Assembly (NCBI GenBank): GCA_027600665.1
Contig: JADGJL010000153.1
Span: 1 to 36,755, forward strand
DNA from: Irineochytrium annulatum
Taxonomy: Eukaryota; Chytridiomycota; Chytridiomycetes; Chytridiales; Chytridiaceae
DNA: 36,755 bases
Direction of reading: 5' to 3'
Part shown: positions 30,902 to 36,755 of the stretch, in pieces
How positions within the stretch are numbered: the stretch's first letter is position 1
Layout: each line of letters opens with the position of its first letter
Position numbers and translations under genes: made by a program
Notes under the pieces: generated by a model
The model's database searches: none
What the model was told of the DNA's origin: nothing
The model's input: the letters and a program-made list of their open reading frames with translations, nothing else

Positions 30902-32046
30902 ATGCCGCCAAAGAAGAAAGCGTCGGGCGCTCCTTCGGCTGCAGCGCCGCAATCGTCCCGCGATGGCCGAGTATCGCCGCCGACGCTGCGACAAAGCCGT
31001 ATGAACTCCGTGGCGACATCAACGCGTATGAACTCTGTTGCGGCATCGACGGTCTCCATCGGCTCGGTCGCGTCAACATCGCGGAAATCACCGCGTATTT
31101 CGTCGTCGGTCTCCATCACAGAGGGAAAGGACAAGCGGGGCAGGAAGGGAAGCAGCGCGGCGCTGAGACGGTCCGCGGCGGGTTCGAAGAATGGGTCGGC
31201 CATGTCACTCCCAGGGTCCGGTCATCGGAACAAGCTCGCGGCGTTTCGCGGTCAGACGGTCGAGGAGGAGGAGGGTGAACCGGAGCCGAGGAGGCTATCG
31301 CCGCAGGAGCTGACGCTGATGAAGGCGTGCGAGGTTGGGGATATCGACGAGGTTTACAAGTGTATTTGGAAGGAAACGGACGTAAACTGTCGGAAGCCTA
31401 TTTACGGGACTTCACCGTTGAGCGTCGCTTTTCGGAACGGCCACTCGGATATCTGCGAGGTTTTGATGAGCTTTGGCGCGATTCTTGATGGGGACGAGTA
31501 CGGTGCAACACCAGGTTCGCTTTGGCGAATGCAGATGCGTGGTTTAACTGTCCGCAGTACATTGGGCGGCTGGCAAAGGGCAAGACGAACTGCTAAAGAA
31601 GATGTTGCGGCATAGAATCGCTGTCAACGATCTTCAGAAGCGAGATCTTTTTGGCTCGACTCCACTCCACTTTGCTTCCGTCAGCAATTTGGAGTCCACG
31701 GTTCAGGTGCTTATCAACGCCGGTTCGGATGCGCTGATAACGAACAACGACGGGAGGAAGGCCTCCGACATCACGTCAAGCGACGCGATTCGGGACTTTC
31801 TTCATGGTATTGAAATCTGTGTTCTTTTTCGTACGTTGTTTATCAATTGACGCGGATTCTTTCACAGAGGCCGAAATTGCACAAACGAAAGCGCAGACGG
31901 CTGCACGAAATAAGAAGGCTGCTACAGAGATGGCAGCAGTTCTTCTCCCTGACGACTTTGTTGAAATTGGGAGAAAGCGAGGAGGGAGCGGCAAGAAGAA
32001 ATCTTCCAAGCGTGGGAAAGATCTGAACGATTGGCTGTACTCATGA
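30902..32046 (+). CDS. Small ankyrin-repeat protein with basic ends
   Basis: Three exons: 30902-31514, 31558-31806, 31868-32046 (346 aa), with introns of 43 and 61 nt. The first 110 residues are Ser/Lys/Arg-rich and look disordered (MPPKKKASG, SRMNSVATSTRMNSVAAST), as in nuclear or microtubule-binding tails. Ankyrin repeats span about 140-285: LMKACEVGDIDEVYKCIW, GTSPLSVAFRNGHSDICEVL, the repeat spliced across intron 1 as YGATPVHWAAGKGQDELLKK, and GSTPLHFASVSNLESTVQVL. A helical Ala/Lys stretch and a basic tail (GRKRGGSGKKKSSKRGKD) close the protein. I do not recognise an orthologue. It is adjacent and divergent to the Mbp1-type gene, but lacks the size and layout of Swi6. Confidence 0.8.
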
Positions 32047-32176
32047 AGAATTAAGTTCGGTTCTATTGCATGCTATGCTGTATATCCTCAGATTATGCAT
32101 ATGGATGACTTCAATACGATAGTAAAGAAATAGCATCCTTAAAGGAACGAAACGGCTTGGGGAAAGGTTCGGAAAG

Positions 32177-34944
<2,768 letters not shown>

Positions 34945-35442
34945 GCAACAGTTATTTAATCACCGCAATACACGTAATGCATGTTGCATATAAGCATAAG
35001 CTCAAGCAGTGATGACAGCCATTGTAACCATGACCCAGCGCAGTCCCGTTTGTCTCCGAAACTGCTGTCGGCCCGCATTATCCCGCGTTGTCGTCCAGAG
35101 CTGGGTTGCAGGTCTCATGGCCTTGGGGAGACAGTCGAAGGCTCTCGCGGAAAACCAGGATGAGGTTATCCGGCTAAATGGCTTCGAATTGACGGCTTTA
35201 AGGCGACAAAATTGCGATAATAACTGTCAGTTTGACAAATTCAACGTAATACGCTGTAAAATGTACAATATATTGCATGCTTAATTGTAAGCCGTAAAGT
35301 ATGCAAGCCCTTACTCCTGCGAAGGACGACGATGATTTCTCCTATCTCCGTGTCCGTGTAAAATAACAAGTCAAATGGTAATGAATCCCCACGAATCAAT
35401 TTAACAAGATACCATCACCCACAACTGTCTTTTGCCATGTAG
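34945..35442. other. Convergent intergenic region, nothing recognised
   Basis: Between the stops of the PRP4 and OPT genes. A frame at 35009-35284 lacks protein-like features. Both 3' ends should be here. Confidence 0.55.
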
Positions 35443-36717
35443 CTAAAACTTAAGCCCCTTCGCCAAAGTCTGATTTTGAAAGTTGATGGATCTGCAATAA
35501 TCATCCTTGCTGAAGTCGTACGTCTGATTCCTCGCGTTCCCCTGCAGCGCGTGCTCGCTGCACGTAAGGTAATAATCCGGCGCGCAACCCTCCTGATCAT
35601 AGGGGTTGCCCAACCATGGCGGGAACGGGGTCTCGTAGAACGCGTTGTACTGGAACGAGAAGAACGTGACGAGCAGGGCGAAGGCAAGGCCCGAATCCAA
35701 CGAGGCCGAGACAACGTAAGCGTACTTCTTCCAGAGCGCGTGCCGGTATTTCTTCAAGAAGTGGTTGACGGCGATCGCGAGGAGCAATGGCGTGATCATG
35801 GACGAATTGAGCTGGCCGGCCTCGACGGGGAAGATGCAGATCAGGGGGACGTTAACCAGATTCCAGTAGCCATTCGGGAAGGCCTTGTGAAGGTAGTAGG
35901 GGATGAAGGGTGCGACGACGCCGACGAGGAAACCGATCAGGGTTTTAAAGTAGGGGGATCCGGGGCCAAAGAAGCGGGCGGGCCCGATGGCGCCCCAAAT
36001 GGCGCCGGCATTGAGGAAGACGTTGTAGCCGTTCGCTGTCCAGCCCACGGGTGCCACGGCAGGATCGTCAAGACGCCAGATAAAAGGGGAGGTTTTGTCA
36101 TTTAAAATAAAATGGACCGTTTTGGAGCGGCCAAAGGACTCGTAAATCCAGCAGCCGCTGATGACGTTGATAAGACTGGTGATCACGGTCGACAGCAGTT
36201 GAATCAGGAATAGTGAGCGTGGCGGGATCTTCATGTAATGGCCCAACTTCAAGTCCGACACGAGTGACAGGCCTTGGTACATGGCCATGTAAGAAAGTGT
36301 TTTGAACGCCATGACGGCGGCGATGCGGCCAGGAAGGATGAGACCGATTAAGAATTCCGACATTACGTTGAGACCGATCTGCTGTCCGGATATGGCTTGG
36401 ATAATTCCGATCGGCAGGATCGAGATGCACGCCAGTCCGAACGCGAGCACGACGCCCCACCATGGCAGGTCGAACCCTCCGATTTGGCAGACGACGATAC
36501 CCAGCGCGATATTTACACCCAGTAAAATCATATACCAGAGATCGGGCACATCCGGGTACACATCCATCAGTTTCGCATGTACGTCGTCAGAATCGAGGTC
36601 GCGCATGGCGGTGCGGAATCGGCGCCAAATGTCTTTGCCGTACCATAGTCCTACGTGGACGAGCGCGGCGAAAAAGACGACGAAGGAGCACGCGTACCCG
36701 ACAGCGAAGTAGGTGGT
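35443..36717 (-). CDS. Oligopeptide transporter, OPT family (5' partial)
   Basis: Proton-coupled importer of small peptides or glutathione-like substrates in the plasma membrane. One long exon of 424 codons is seen, preceded by an acceptor (GTTAG at 36718-36722); the start lies beyond the right window edge. Multiple membrane segments are evident (WYMILLGVNIALGIVVCQIG, GVVLAFGLACISILPIGI). The family motif MKIPPRSLFLIQL (KIPPR) identifies the peptide-transport branch of OPT, and GPGSPYFKTLIGFLVG matches the conserved SPYF block. The C-terminus is extracellular or lumenal-looking with several Cys and Asn-X-Thr sites (NARNQTYDF, NFQNQTLAKG). No frameshift in the visible part, which is roughly the C-terminal half. 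Confidence 0.92.
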   Translation of the reverse strand, partial: TTYFAVGYACSFVVFFAALVHVGLWYGKDIWRRFRTAMRDLDSDDVHAKLMDVYPDVPDLWYMILLGVNIALGIVVCQIGGFDLPWWGVVLAFGLACISILPIGIIQAISGQQIGLNVMSEFLIGLILPGRIAAVMAFKTLSYMAMYQGLSLVSDLKLGHYMKIPPRSLFLIQLLSTVITSLINVISGCWIYESFGRSKTVHFILNDKTSPFIWRLDDPAVAPVGWTANGYNVFLNAGAIWGAIGPARFFGPGSPYFKTLIGFLVGVVAPFIPYYLHKAFPNGYWNLVNVPLICIFPVEAGQLNSSMITPLLLAIAVNHFLKKYRHALWKKYAYVVSASLDSGLAFALLVTFFSFQYNAFYETPFPPWLGNPYDQEGCAPDYYLTCSEHALQGNARNQTYDFSKDDYCRSINFQNQTLAKGLKF

Positions 36718-36755
36718 CTAACAGAGATCGAAAGCTTAGTAAGGGAAGACAAAGG

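Overview
This window is nuclear DNA of a fungus and very probably of a flagellated (zoosporic) one. Fungal traits are a fused alpha-beta tryptophan synthase, an APSES/ankyrin cell-cycle transcription factor, a secreted GH3 beta-glucosidase with signal peptide, an OPT peptide transporter, and genes cut by many very short GT-AG introns (about 37-110 nt). The flagellum is inferred from an apparently intact 15-exon meckelin (TMEM67) gene, a ciliary transition-zone protein that fungi without cilia do not need. A chytrid-grade fungus is the best guess, as inference. One 10-N assembly gap lies in a galactokinase intron.

Layout. 85-1124 (-): Cys-rich PD-(D/E)XK nuclease of a type familiar from giant viruses. 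1296-2677 (-): uncharacterised, partly resolved spliced gene. 2899-4850 (+): MFS transporter. 5389-8047 (-): tryptophan synthase. 9280-11699 (-): beta-glucosidase. 11.7-14.0 kb: gene-free DNA with diverged repeats. 14035-15680 (-): CDCA7-type zinc-finger protein with a repeat-bearing large intron. 15955-16984 (-): EMC4. 17797-21628 (-): meckelin. 22663-24480 (+): PPR protein. 24662-26484 (+): galactokinase. 26923-30064 (-): Mbp1/Res-type APSES factor. 30902-32046 (+): small ankyrin protein. 32177-34944 (+): PRP4 (PRPF4B) kinase. 35443-36717 (-): OPT transporter, cut by the right window edge.

The genes are mostly unrelated housekeeping functions (amino-acid synthesis, ER membrane insertion, splicing, sugar metabolism, G1/S transcription); there is no biosynthetic cluster. 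Divergent pairs that may share promoter DNA are unknown gene/MFS, meckelin/PPR and Mbp1/ankyrin. The least ordinary content is the viral-type nuclease beside an unknown gene at the left end, the CDCA7-like protein with an unusual Cys spacing, meckelin in a fungus, a near-perfect hairpin element at 8.5 kb, and two families of degenerate noncoding repeats. Exon borders given were worked out by hand from GT-AG sites that keep the reading frame and rebuild family motifs; transcripts would be needed to confirm them.
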